From CAZJAD01 sp964543855 (GTDB lineage Bacteria > Electryoneota > RPQS01 > DYHQ01): a stretch of DNA of 38,651 bases. Below the pieces are notes generated by a model that had not been told where the DNA came from, ran no database searches, and was given only the letters and a program-made list of their open reading frames with translations. Location of the stretch: NCBI GenBank assembly GCA_964543855.1, contig CAZJAD010000013.1:1-38651 (forward strand), read 5' to 3'. The number at the start of each line of letters is the position of its first letter. Position 1 is the stretch's first letter. The translations under genes were made by a program, and so were the position numbers. Below are positions 28,934 to 36,204 of this stretch, one piece after another.

Positions 28934-29288
28934 CTTGAAGCTCTCCTCGCTATGTGAATTTTCTCTAAATCCGTGCGATTGTCGGCCAAGAGTTCTCCCC
29001 CGGCCTTTCCATGGGAACTGGATTGTGCCCGGTTCTGAGGGCGAGCGGACTTCAGCCTGCCCTAAACCAGGCTCCGTAGAATGTCTCGAATGTCTCATTA
29101 CAGCTTTTCCGCTTTTGATAGATAAATGGAACGGATACAACGCACCGGCGGCCATCTTGTCTGCCGGCACGCACCGATCAGGCTCTGGACTCGAACGCTT
29201 TCACTCTGCCTGTCGTCCGAACACAACGAACCCACAAAGTTTAGAGCGTCCTCCCCTCTAAGTCCATGAAAGTCCTATACCGTAAAAG
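28934..29288 (-). promoter_or_regulatory. Long 5' leader of the giant gene
   Basis: About 355 bases separate the predicted transcription start (near 29289) from the ATG at 28933. The leader holds a 6-base-pair hairpin (AGCCTG at 29054-29059 with CAGGCT at 29068-29073), a tandem GAATGTCTC repeat just beside it (29079-29096 area) and the ribosome site GAGGAGAG at 28941-28948. No small gene with a convincing ribosome site is seen, and no known riboswitch was recognised. Confidence 0.45.
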
Positions 29289-29295
29289 ATTTTGA

Positions 29296-29324
29296 AATAT
29301 AATCAATGAAAAAGAATTTGTCAA
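29296..29324 (-). promoter_or_regulatory. Near-consensus sigma70-type promoter for the giant gene
   Basis: On the minus strand a perfect TTGACA -35 (29319-29324) and a TATATT -10 (29296-29301) are spaced by 17 bases in an A/T-rich stretch. It points at the giant gene and probably also drives PorV-OmpA, as no promoter was found in the 94 bases between them. Confidence 0.8.
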
Positions 29325-29483
29325 GGAAAAAGTTTAATTATTTTAGCTTAGGTCGGAAACCGTCGATGCCCGGAAAGGGTTGCAGGACGCGAAATAGCGG
29401 ATTTCTGCCTCTCATAACTCCCCTTGTGAAATCCTATGTCACTAATAAAACAACAATTTATAGTATAATCTACAACAGTCGAC
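29325..29483. other. Intergenic stretch between the polyamine operon and the giant-gene promoter
   Basis: A/T-rich near both ends. A short hairpin (GAAAT at 29391-29395 with ATTTC at 29401-29405) follows the agmatinase stop on the minus strand but has no T tract. No clear terminator or gene is seen. Confidence 0.5.
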
Positions 29484-30335
29484 TCAACAGACTGCAGTCA
29501 ACCCCAGGAGTGTCCGTACTATCTTGGCACCTACGACGGATGAGACTTGGGTAGGGTCCCAGTGGGGCGCCAGCTCGACAACATCCCAGCCGACGAGCTT
29601 GACTCCCCGGAGCGCAAGAAGCCAATCTTCTAATTGACAGAAACTTAACCCCCCAGGTTCTGGAGTTCCTGCTGCCGGAAAGTAGGCCGGATCGAGAATG
29701 TCCAAATCAACGGTGACATAGACTGGTCGGTCTGCCACCCATTGCCGAATCTCAGGTGGCGAAGCGTCTGCCCCCAAAACACGACAATTCCGGGCAAATT
29801 GAAATTCCTCAAGGACTCCTGACCGTGCCCCGACCTGCAAAATTCGTGACGGCGTTATGACTTCCGCGATGCGCCGCATGACGGTCGCATGACTCAGTCT
29901 GTCCCCTAAGTAGCTGTCTTTTAAGTCGAAATGCGCATCGAACTGGACGATGACCAAGTCCGGATACACTTCATGCACGGCCTGAACAACCGGCAGCGTA
30001 ATCAGATGCTCACCACCGAGAACCGCCGGAATTTGCCGGGCAGCGAGAACACTCCTTGCCGCTGCACCGATGCGTGCGAGGGTATCCGACTTGTTCCCCG
30101 GTGAGACCTCAACATCCCCTGCGTCAGAAAAAGAGCAGTCTGCCAGATCGCATTCCAGTTTGGGATCATAGGTCTCCAGAACTTGCGAAGCTTCGCGGAT
30201 TGCCTGAGGCCCAAAGCGCGCTCCGGGTCGGAAACTGGCTGTGCCGTCGTACGGGCATCCGAAGAGAGCTATCCGGACCGTCGGGCCCGCAGGCTTCGCA
30301 CCCAAGAATGGAGCGGTCCGAAGGAAGCCCGTCAA
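29484..30335 (-). CDS. speB: Agmatinase / ureohydrolase
   Basis: This cytoplasmic Mn-dependent ureohydrolase of 283 residues cleaves agmatine to putrescine and urea. All six metal ligands of the family are present: H110 in GGEH, D133-H135-D137 in FDAHFD, and D210-D212 in VDLDILDP. SHATVMRR follows the second cluster as in agmatinases. The start is TTG at 30335, whose TTGA overlaps the TGA stop of the aminopropyltransferase. A strong AAGGAG site eight bases upstream supports it. It is the last gene of the polyamine operon. Alternatively it may act on N1-aminopropylagmatine and release spermidine directly, as in Thermus; the sequence alone does not decide. Arginase or formiminoglutamase activity is less likely given its neighbours. 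Confidence 0.92.
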   Translation of the reverse strand: MTGFLRTAPFLGAKPAGPTVRIALFGCPYDGTASFRPGARFGPQAIREASQVLETYDPKLECDLADCSFSDAGDVEVSPGNKSDTLARIGAAARSVLAARQIPAVLGGEHLITLPVVQAVHEVYPDLVIVQFDAHFDLKDSYLGDRLSHATVMRRIAEVITPSRILQVGARSGVLEEFQFARNCRVLGADASPPEIRQWVADRPVYVTVDLDILDPAYFPAAGTPEPGGLSFCQLEDWLLALRGVKLVGWDVVELAPHWDPTQVSSVVGAKIVRTLLGLTAVC

Positions 30336-31168
30336 ACGATACTCTCCTTTGCGAATTCCGGCAGTACAAAGGCCGCGCGCTGATGATCCGGCGTATAGTA
30401 ACGACAGGTTGTCGCGACCTGCCGCTGGCGTTCTTCATCGACCGTGAACGGATCAACACCATCCGACGCCCAGACGAAGTTCCAGTACCCCGTCGGATAG
30501 GTCGGAATCGTCGCCCCATAAAGGCGGCAGTCTTTGAAACGGCCCCGCAGCGCTTTCATCACCCTCGGAATCACAGTCCCGCGCAGAAAGAGACTTTCTA
30601 TTTGGCCAATGAAGATCCCGTTGGGTCTTAGCGCCTTCTTAACTGACGCGTAGAACGGTTCTTCAAACAGGGCCACGGCGGGCCCCGTCGGATCGGTCGT
30701 ATCTGCCAAGATGATGTCAAACTCGTTTCTCTGTTGGCGTATATAACCAACGGCGTCTTCAATATTTACCGTAACCCGTGGGTCGGAGAGCGATGCGGCC
30801 ATATCCGGGAAATACTCCTTGCACACTCGGATCACTTCGTCGTCTATCTCACAGAGAACGATCGATTCCAGGCCCGGGTGCTTGAGCAGTTCCCGGACAG
30901 CTCCCCCGTCCCCACCTCCCACGACGCAGACGCGGCGCGCACCCGGATGGGCCAGCAAAGGAGGATGAACGAGCATCTCGTGGTAAACGAATTCATCCTT
31001 CTCCGAAAACATCGTGTAGTTATCCAGCAGGAGCACACGCCCGAACATCTCCGTCTCAATGACATCGATCTTCTGGTACCGGCTCTTCCCACTGAATAAG
31101 GTTCTCTGGATTCGGAGAGAGAACCTCATCCCCGGCACGAACTCTTCAGTGAACCAAATGCCCATCAT
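30332..31168 (-). CDS. speE: Polyamine aminopropyltransferase (spermidine synthase)
   Basis: This 278-residue cytoplasmic enzyme transfers the aminopropyl group of decarboxylated SAM to putrescine, giving spermidine. The N-terminal beta domain contains GRVLLLDNYTMFSEKDEFVYHEML. The cofactor motif is GGGDGG at 84-89. D156 and D159 in ADTTDPTGPA match the catalytic and amine-binding acids of the family. ATG 31168 is followed at once by a second ATG (31165), and either may be used; a GAGG lies upstream. It sits 78 bases after the arginine decarboxylase and overlaps the agmatinase start by four bases, so the last two genes are translationally coupled. Substrate choice between putrescine and agmatine cannot be fixed from the sequence. 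Confidence 0.93.
   Translation of the reverse strand: MMGIWFTEEFVPGMRFSLRIQRTLFSGKSRYQKIDVIETEMFGRVLLLDNYTMFSEKDEFVYHEMLVHPPLLAHPGARRVCVVGGGDGGAVRELLKHPGLESIVLCEIDDEVIRVCKEYFPDMAASLSDPRVTVNIEDAVGYIRQQRNEFDIILADTTDPTGPAVALFEEPFYASVKKALRPNGIFIGQIESLFLRGTVIPRVMKALRGRFKDCRLYGATIPTYPTGYWNFVWASDGVDPFTVDEERQRQVATTCRYYTPDHQRAAFVLPEFAKESIV
30344..30349 (-). promoter_or_regulatory. Shine-Dalgarno site supporting the TTG start of speB
   Basis: AAGGAG on the minus strand lies inside the 3' end of speE, eight bases before TTG 30335. It supports the rare start codon and the TTGA stop-start overlap. Confidence 0.7.
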
Positions 31169-31246
31169 GCAGGCCGAACCTCGACTCGAGTATGTTCATC
31201 GGAATGAGTAAAACGAAGAAACCACCAGGACACAAGCGGCGGTTTT

Positions 31247-31714
31247 TCAAGCCCATAGAGCCACTCCTGCAAGAGCGGTTGCTACTGTGACAACTCTCGT
31301 CTCGATGGCAACACTCTTGAGATCCTCAAGGACGAATCCGCGCACCTCAAAGGCATTGCGAACGAGCTGGCGCGCTATGTCCTCGCACTGTCCGGCTGAT
31401 CCTTTCATGTGGTGTTCCATGATCACTCCCGGCTGATTGATGTCCCCGGGCACACCAATTGCCACAGCCGCCGCGATCAATTCGCCGGCAACATCACTCG
31501 TTTCCTGCGCGTACGCGATGGGTAGGAAGCTTCCGTAGGACAGGGCCGGAATGGGGATTTCCTGAGCGCCGGGTGGGAGAATGGAGCTGATGCGAATCAG
31601 GTTCGTATTTCCGATGCCGGAGGCCAAGAGCGCGTTGTCAAAAGAATTCAAGGGAGATGGACCGTCGGCACTTCCGCGCACAAAGAAATACTTGTTCCGA
31701 GTCCCGAAAGTCAT
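31247..31714 (-). CDS. pdaD: Pyruvoyl-dependent arginine decarboxylase
   Basis: This 155-residue self-processing enzyme decarboxylates arginine to agmatine using a pyruvoyl group made from its own serine. The cleavage motif is I42-S43-S44-I-L-P-P-G; cleavage between S43 and S44 would convert S44 to pyruvoyl, as at Ser52-Ser53 of the Methanocaldococcus enzyme. E100 in VIMEHH matches the conserved catalytic Glu. NALLASGIGNTNL and the Ala/Val-rich C-terminus fit the family and its length. ATG 31714 overlaps the TGA of the SAM decarboxylase (ATGA), so translation is coupled. It replaces the PLP-type SpeA and supplies the agmatine used by the downstream genes. Histidine or aspartate decarboxylation is unlikely given its neighbours. 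Confidence 0.93.
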   Translation of the reverse strand: MTFGTRNKYFFVRGSADGPSPLNSFDNALLASGIGNTNLIRISSILPPGAQEIPIPALSYGSFLPIAYAQETSDVAGELIAAAVAIGVPGDINQPGVIMEHHMKGSAGQCEDIARQLVRNAFEVRGFVLEDLKSVAIETRVVTVATALAGVALWA

Positions 31715-32112
31715 TGAGGCACTACCGACTCAGGCTTGAAGGACAGCTTCTGGCCCTGAGCCACTTCGAGGATTCCCCGCTTCAGCTCCATGACGGAAGA
31801 GGACGCGGCATCCAAGGCAACCCGTAGATGCTTAAAAGCTATCTCGGGGTCAATCTCTTCGCCACAGGTGAACAAATCCACTGCCGCATACCCGTATTCG
31901 GGCCAGGTATGGATGGCCAGATGGGATTCCGCGACGACGACCACGCCGGTGACACCGTGAGGACTGAAGAGATGGAAGACCTCTTGAACAATCGTCGCTC
32001 CACACGCAGCCGCAGCGTCACGCATAGAGCGCTTGAGATACGCAACATCGTTCAACGTGTCCGAATTGCAGCCGTAATACTCGACTACAATCTGACGGCC
32101 GAGGGCTTGCAC
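31711..32112 (-). CDS. speD: S-adenosylmethionine decarboxylase proenzyme (class 1B)
   Basis: This pyruvoyl enzyme of 133 residues decarboxylates SAM to provide the aminopropyl donor. From the GTG at 32112 the key residues are Ser63 (pyruvoyl source, in AESHLAIHTWPE), His68 (processing) and Cys83 (catalytic, in DLFTCG). This is the same numbering as the Thermotoga maritima enzyme, which supports the start strongly. The product begins QALGRQIVVEYYGC like its relatives, and AAGGAG lies nine bases upstream. The longer frame from ATG 32184 adds 24 residues unlike any family member. The gene follows the XRE-cupin regulator by 135 bases with no recognisable promoter between, and overlaps pdaD by four bases. 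Confidence 0.92.
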   Translation of the reverse strand: MQALGRQIVVEYYGCNSDTLNDVAYLKRSMRDAAAACGATIVQEVFHLFSPHGVTGVVVVAESHLAIHTWPEYGYAAVDLFTCGEEIDPEIAFKHLRVALDAASSSVMELKRGILEVAQGQKLSFKPESVVPQ

Positions 32113-32121
32113 CGCACAATT

Positions 32122-32127
32122 CTCCTT
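32122..32127 (-). promoter_or_regulatory. Shine-Dalgarno site fixing the GTG start of speD
   Basis: AAGGAG on the minus strand, nine bases before GTG 32112. It decides the start against the upstream ATG at 32184. Confidence 0.75.
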
Positions 32128-32247
32128 AATGAAACACAGGTTACCAGAAGGCGAATCCGCCTCCGCGGGTTCCCCGGAAGGCATTCGGGAAACAACCCTG
32201 GAAGTATCTGTCCGCCTACCCCCCTTTCACTCAGCGGTTGTTCAATA

Positions 32248-32784
32248 TCAAAACATGGGCGGCGTGGTCATCCAAAGAAGCTTGGCCACGCGCTTGCCGG
32301 TGTTCTCGATATAGTGGTCTCGCGCTGCTTCAAAGTAGAAACACTCACCTGAGCGAGCCCGCGCAGATTGGGTCCCGAAGTGGACCGTGATGATCCCCTG
32401 AAGCACCAAACCGAATTCCTCGCCCTGGAAAGGCTGAAAGGACTCGGTCTTCTCGCCGGGAGCCAATTCTACCAGCGCCGGCTCCATTCGCCGATTTGTG
32501 CCACCGGGAATCAGCAGTTGAAAGGACCGGACTCCGGCCTCCGCCAGAGCTGTTCGCTGGTTCTCCGAGAAGACGATCGAGTCTTCCGGCTCTTCCGCAA
32601 AGAAATCGGTCACCTTGACATTGAGCACCTGGAGGATATCCAGGAGGCTGTCCACGGAGATCGAGGTTTGGTCACGCTCAAGCTGGGAGATGAATCCCTT
32701 AGTCAGGTCAGAGCGTGCCGCCAGTTCTTCTTGGGTCAAGTCACTGGCTATTCTGAGATTGCGTAGTTGTTCCCCAATCTTCAC
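32248..32784 (-). CDS. XRE-family transcriptional regulator with C-terminal cupin domain
   Basis: This 178-residue DNA-binding protein is the likely regulator of the polyamine operon. Residues 1-60 are a helix-turn-helix of the XRE type (LRNLRIASDLTQEELAARSD, then LTKGFISQLERD, then SVDSLLDILQVL). Residues about 100-175 are a cupin (FQPFQGEEFGLVLQG, then SGECFYFEAARDHYIENTG), the usual effector-sensing part. The arrangement is that of PuuR-like regulators, several of which answer to polyamines or small amines. The start is GTG at 32784 with a poor ribosome site; the nearby ATG is out of frame. Its own promoter overlaps palindromic sites, which suggests autoregulation. The effector is inferred from context only. 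Confidence 0.85.
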   Translation of the reverse strand: MKIGEQLRNLRIASDLTQEELAARSDLTKGFISQLERDQTSISVDSLLDILQVLNVKVTDFFAEEPEDSIVFSENQRTALAEAGVRSFQLLIPGGTNRRMEPALVELAPGEKTESFQPFQGEEFGLVLQGIITVHFGTQSARARSGECFYFEAARDHYIENTGKRVAKLLWMTTPPMF

Positions 32785-32798
32785 GCAAAGCCATCACA

Positions 32799-32830
32799 GT
32801 TTATTAAACCTGTGGTTCAGTTAAGTAAGC
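32799..32830. promoter_or_regulatory. Proximal operator-like pair at the regulator promoter
   Basis: GTTTATTAAAC (32799-32809) is a perfect 11-base palindrome about a central base. GTTAAGTAAGC (32820-32830) is a degenerate copy. Their centres are 21 bases apart, two helical turns. The second covers the predicted transcription start and the first lies in the leader, so occupation would repress. Confidence 0.6.
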
Positions 32831-32832
32831 CC

Positions 32833-32862
32833 ATAATATAGCATGCGAAGAATCAGAGTCAA
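32833..32862 (-). promoter_or_regulatory. Predicted promoter of the regulator-polyamine operon
   Basis: Minus-strand TTGACT -35 (32857-32862). The -10 can be read as TATATT (32835-32840, 16-base spacing) or TATTAT (32833-32838, 18-base spacing). The start would fall near 32827, leaving a leader of roughly 42 bases. Confidence 0.7.
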
Positions 32863-32920
32863 GAGTTTTCTCCACTTTTTTGCGCTCAACAATCTGTTTT
32901 TCCAGAACGAACCGATAACT

Positions 32921-32953
32921 GTTTACTAAACATGGAATAACAGTTAATCAAAC
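32921..32953. promoter_or_regulatory. Distal operator-like pair upstream of the regulator promoter
   Basis: GTTTACTAAAC (32921-32931), again a perfect palindrome, and GTTAATCAAAC (32943-32953), a degenerate copy, are 22 bases apart centre to centre. They lie about 95-127 bases upstream of the predicted start. They share the GTTnAnnAAnC core with the proximal pair. Confidence 0.6.
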
Positions 32954-33025
32954 CTGATCCTGAATTCTGACTCCTCCCAAACTCCAGTTTTAGCCTACCT
33001 CTGACATAACGCTGGAACTCACAAG

Positions 33026-33066
33026 ATAGAAAGCCCCTTCCGGGCCATGGGACACCGGAAGGGGCT
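33026..33066 (-). terminator. Terminator after the aldehyde dehydrogenase gene
   Basis: A perfect 12-base stem, AGCCCCTTCCGG (33032-33043) with CCGGAAGGGGCT (33055-33066), has an 11-base loop. On the minus strand it is followed by TTTCTATCTTG. It lies 38 bases after the dehydrogenase stop and isolates the polyamine operon from it. The 77 bases between it and the distal operators (32954-33030) hold nothing recognisable. Confidence 0.8.
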
Positions 33067-33104
33067 CTCCCCGAATCCGCAGCAAGAGGCCGCAGCGGAT
33101 TTCT

Positions 33105-34550
33105 CTATTTCGGATTCGGCAGGACCAGCGTCTTCAATTCGGAAAGTTCCTCCATGGCAAATCGCACACCTTCGCGACCATAGCCTGAATCCTTGATTCC
33201 ACCATACGGATAATTATCCACGCGGAAAGTCGGCACATCGTTCACGACGACTCCCCCAACCTCCAGGCGGTTGTAGGCTTGAAGGGCCTTGCCCATATCC
33301 GCTGTGAAGATCCCGGCTTGAAGGCCGAAACGAGATGCATTCACTTTCTCGATGGCTTCGTCGAGGTCGTGGTAGGCCTCGAGCGTGCAGACCGGCGCAA
33401 AGAGTTCCTCGCACGAGGCCGGCGCATCGGCAGGAACGTTTTCCAGCAGGGTCGGCGAGAACCGGTTCTCCGTGCGTTCGCCGCCACAGAGCAGCGTTGC
33501 GCCGCGCTGGAGCGCGTCCGTCACTCGCATCTCCGCCTGTTCGGCCGACGACACATCGATCATCGCACTGAGGTCCGCAGTCTCATCGAGCGGATCTCCC
33601 AGTTTGAGCTGACCCACTCGTTTGACTAACTCGCTCTTGACTTGTCGATAGACCTGCTCGTGAACGAAGATCCTCTGGACGGAAATGCAAATCTGCCCGG
33701 CGTAAGCGTAGCCTCCTTTCACGGTCCGAGTGATTGCCCAATCGAGGTCGGCATCGGGCTCGATGATCACACCGGCGTTGCCGCCCAGCTCCAGAGTGAC
33801 CTTCTGTCGCGGCAACATCGCTTTCAGGCGCCAGCCGACTTCAGCCGATCCCGTAAACGAAAGCGCGGCAAATCCCTTTCCGCGTGCGATGAATGGCTCG
33901 ATGTCCTTTGCCACAGCTGGCAGGACATTGAAGGCTCCGGGAATGCCTCCTGCGTCTCGGTAGATTTCCGCGAGCAGAAGCGTGGAAAGGGGCGTTGCGG
34001 AAGCAGGTTTCAACACAACGGCATTCCGGGCCGCGAGAGCCGGGGCCACCTTGTGCGCGACAAGGTTCAGCGGGAAGTTGAAGGGTGATATCCCCAAGAC
34101 GACGCCGATAGGAAACCGGCGGACAAGAGCCAGACGATCGCCACCGGCAGCCGTAATGTCGAGCGGCAGGATTTCGCCGCCCCAACGCACGACCTCGCCC
34201 GCCGCCAAAGCAAAAGTGGAGACGGCGCGAGAGACCTCACCCCGGGCGTCACGAATGGGTTTGGCAGCTTCCTGAGCCAGAGTGCGGGCCAGCTCTTCGG
34301 CACGCTGCTCAATCCCCTCCGAGATTCCTCCAAGAATCTCAGCGAGCCGATAGGTCGGGAGATTCCGGGTCGTCTGGAAAGCCTCGGCTGCCGTGCGAAA
34401 GGTCTGTACGATTTCCGAGGCACCGGGCCTGGCGACGGTGGCGATCTCCTCGCCGGAATAGGGATTCCGCACCGAATACGCTTTCTCTGTCTCGCGGAAC
34501 TCGTTGCCGACAAAATAACCGAAAGAACGCTTCATTTCTTTGTTCACCAT
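33105..34550 (-). CDS. NAD(P)-dependent aldehyde dehydrogenase
   Basis: This 481-residue cytoplasmic enzyme oxidises an aldehyde to the acid. Catalytic residues are N158 (SPFNFPLN), E254 (VTLELGGN) and C288 (YAGQICISVQRI). Cofactor-loop FTGSAEVGWRLK and C-terminal PYGGIKDSGYGREG are as expected. The full length matches the superfamily. The glycine-rich SPFNFPLNL and GQICISVQR segments resemble the lactaldehyde / non-phosphorylating glyceraldehyde-3-phosphate branch. A role in aminoaldehyde oxidation would suit the polyamine neighbours but is not shown. ATG 34550 and ATG 34535 (MKRSFGYF) are both possible starts; neither has a strong ribosome site. It is a single-gene unit ending in a strong terminator, divergent from the ABC exporter. 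Confidence 0.9.
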   Translation of the reverse strand: MVNKEMKRSFGYFVGNEFRETEKAYSVRNPYSGEEIATVARPGASEIVQTFRTAAEAFQTTRNLPTYRLAEILGGISEGIEQRAEELARTLAQEAAKPIRDARGEVSRAVSTFALAAGEVVRWGGEILPLDITAAGGDRLALVRRFPIGVVLGISPFNFPLNLVAHKVAPALAARNAVVLKPASATPLSTLLLAEIYRDAGGIPGAFNVLPAVAKDIEPFIARGKGFAALSFTGSAEVGWRLKAMLPRQKVTLELGGNAGVIIEPDADLDWAITRTVKGGYAYAGQICISVQRIFVHEQVYRQVKSELVKRVGQLKLGDPLDETADLSAMIDVSSAEQAEMRVTDALQRGATLLCGGERTENRFSPTLLENVPADAPASCEELFAPVCTLEAYHDLDEAIEKVNASRFGLQAGIFTADMGKALQAYNRLEVGGVVVNDVPTFRVDNYPYGGIKDSGYGREGVRFAMEELSELKTLVLPNPK

Positions 34551-34632
34551 CTATTCAAGGTCTGGAGTTGTGTTCATGTCGTCGGGAAGACTGCTTCGTT
34601 CTTCATCTTTCATGGATGGAATTCAATGCTTT

Positions 34633-34661
34633 TTGACTTCGTGCTATGCATTTCGTATATT
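34633..34661 (+). promoter_or_regulatory. Predicted promoter of the FetAB-like exporter operon
   Basis: TTGACT (34633-34638), a 17-base spacer and TATATT (34656-34661). The start of transcription is expected at about 34668-34669, at or next to the ATG. Confidence 0.7.
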
Positions 34662-34668
34662 TCGGAGG

Positions 34669-35412
34669 ATGCATGAATTTCGTCTGAACCATATTACTCG
34701 TCAGAAGACTTACACCGACGGAAAAACTCCCCCAAAGACCATTGTCGCGCTCGACGATGTGACGGTGGATATCTTCCCTGCGTGTATTACTTGCATCCTG
34801 GGGGCGTCCGGAAGCGGAAAGTCCACCCTGCTCAGACTGCTCAACGGACTCGAAAGCCCGGACGCCGGTGAAATCTTCTGGCGCGACAGACTTCTGGCAG
34901 ATTACCCGCCCCGCGAGCTGCGTCGGCGTGTGGCCCTCGTGTCACAGATCCCGGCTCTCTTCGACGGAACGGTTCGGCAGAACCTGCTTTTCGCCTTCCT
35001 GTCCGAGAAGAAGGCTGATCTTCCTGCCGAAGAGCAACTGAACGACACGCTGCGTCTGGTTAACCTCGATCCCCCGGCGTTTCTTGAGCGCCCCACTTCA
35101 GCGCTCTCCATTGGTGAGAAGCAGCGTGTGATGCTCGCGCGAGCCCTTCTACGCTCCCCCGAGGTTTTGCTGCTCGATGAGCCAACGGCCGCTCTCGACA
35201 CGGAATCGACAGCCATCGTTGAGACAAGCATCCTTCGCCTCCAGGAACGCCTTTCGATTGCTTGTGTCTGGGTGACCCATCTGCCAGGACAAGCCCGCCG
35301 CGTGGCGTGTCAGATTCTTGTTCTGAAATCCGGCAGACTTGTTCACGCGATGAGCAAGTCGCAGGATTCCGACCGCTTCCTGGCCGAGTTCGAAAGGACT
35401 CTCGAAAGATGA
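34669..35412 (+). CDS. fetA: ABC exporter ATP-binding protein (FetA-like)
   Basis: This 247-residue cytoplasmic ATPase energises the membrane protein encoded next to it; the E. coli FetAB pair is linked to iron export. Walker A is GASGSGKST (45-53). The signature is LSIGEKQ (146-152), replacing the common LSGGQ. Walker B is LLLDEP with D170-E171, and the switch His is H204. The ATG at 34669 begins the homologous part (HEFRLNHITRQK). A longer in-frame start at 34576 has a GGAG eight bases upstream, but the added residues look unrelated and it lies upstream of the predicted promoter. Its stop overlaps the next gene by ATGA. Metal specificity is inferred from the family. Confidence 0.85.
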   Translation: MHEFRLNHITRQKTYTDGKTPPKTIVALDDVTVDIFPACITCILGASGSGKSTLLRLLNGLESPDAGEIFWRDRLLADYPPRELRRRVALVSQIPALFDGTVRQNLLFAFLSEKKADLPAEEQLNDTLRLVNLDPPAFLERPTSALSIGEKQRVMLARALLRSPEVLLLDEPTAALDTESTAIVETSILRLQERLSIACVWVTHLPGQARRVACQILVLKSGRLVHAMSKSQDSDRFLAEFERTLER

Positions 35413-36194
35413 AATACATTGACCTGAGCTACTGGGATCTGCTTATCGCCACGAGCCTGCTCGCTCTGGGAGCGATTGTCCTTTGGCGTCAACGACTGGG
35501 TCTTGTGCGGGATTTGTTGTGGGGATCGGTGCGGGCGTTTGTGCAGCTTTCATTGGTCGGGCTCGTCCTGAAATGGATCTTCGCGACAGAGCATCCCCTG
35601 CCTGTGGCTGCGTTCTTTCTCCTTATTATCGCGGCGGCGACACTGACGGCAGGTCGACGACAGAAGAAACGGCTGCCACACTCGCACCTCCTGCTCGCAT
35701 GCGCAATCTCGGTCGGCGTCATTCCAGTCCTGGCTATCGCAACTTTTCTCGTCATTCGACCCAGTCCGTTTTGGGTCGGCCAGTATCTGCTGCCGCTGGC
35801 AGGCATGACGACGGCAGGCGCCATGAATGCCGCCAACTTGACCTTGAACCGATTAGCGGGAGAAATGAAATCGAGGCAGCACGAGATCGAAGCCGTGCTC
35901 GCCCTTGGGCTCAGTCCTCAGGCCGCCGTGAAGGAACTCACGCGCGATGTCGCTCAGGCCGCATTGATTCCAACAATCAACGCCCTGATGGCGGTCGGGA
36001 TCGTACAGCTCCCGGGGATGATGTCCGGGCAGATTCTGGCCGGTGTGCCGCCCGTCGCGGCCGTGCGCTACCAGATTATTATCATGTTCATGCTCGCCGC
36101 CGCACCCACTGTGACGACCGCGCTGACCATTCACTGGGCGACAAACACCTACTTCACGAAACGCGAACAGCTCCGTTACGATCTGGTGACCTGA
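35409..36194 (+). CDS. fetB: ABC exporter membrane protein (FetB / UPF0014 family)
   Basis: This inner-membrane protein of 261 residues has about seven hydrophobic helices. The family's conserved block LPGMMSGQILAGVPPVAAVRYQIIIMFM lies near the C-terminal end of the chain, and AGMTTAGAMNAANLTLNRL lies in the middle. Length matches E. coli FetB (YbbM). ATG 35409 overlaps the TGA of the ATPase gene, so the two are translationally coupled. It ends only 10 bases from the convergent oxidoreductase gene, with no terminator between. Transport of iron or other metal out of the cell is inferred from FetAB. Confidence 0.88.
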   Translation: MKYIDLSYWDLLIATSLLALGAIVLWRQRLGLVRDLLWGSVRAFVQLSLVGLVLKWIFATEHPLPVAAFFLLIIAAATLTAGRRQKKRLPHSHLLLACAISVGVIPVLAIATFLVIRPSPFWVGQYLLPLAGMTTAGAMNAANLTLNRLAGEMKSRQHEIEAVLALGLSPQAAVKELTRDVAQAALIPTINALMAVGIVQLPGMMSGQILAGVPPVAAVRYQIIIMFMLAAAPTVTTALTIHWATNTYFTKREQLRYDLVT

Positions 36195-36204
36195 AACCTC
36201 TTTC

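Noticed and set aside
28934..29170. 79-codon N-terminal extension of the giant protein
   Set aside because: The supported ATG at 28933 has a good ribosome site and starts a signal peptide; the extension begins with GTG without a ribosome site and would bury the signal.
29391..29405. Hairpin after speB as terminator
   Set aside because: Only five base pairs and no T tract on the minus strand.
32113..32184. ATG start of the SAM decarboxylase at 32184
   Set aside because: The GTG at 32112 has an AAGGAG site and places Ser63, His68 and Cys83 exactly as in the Thermotoga enzyme.
34540..34668. Longer FetA-like frame starting inside the aldehyde dehydrogenase gene
   Set aside because: The extra residues have no family likeness and lie upstream of the predicted promoter; the GGAG before 34576 leaves a small doubt.
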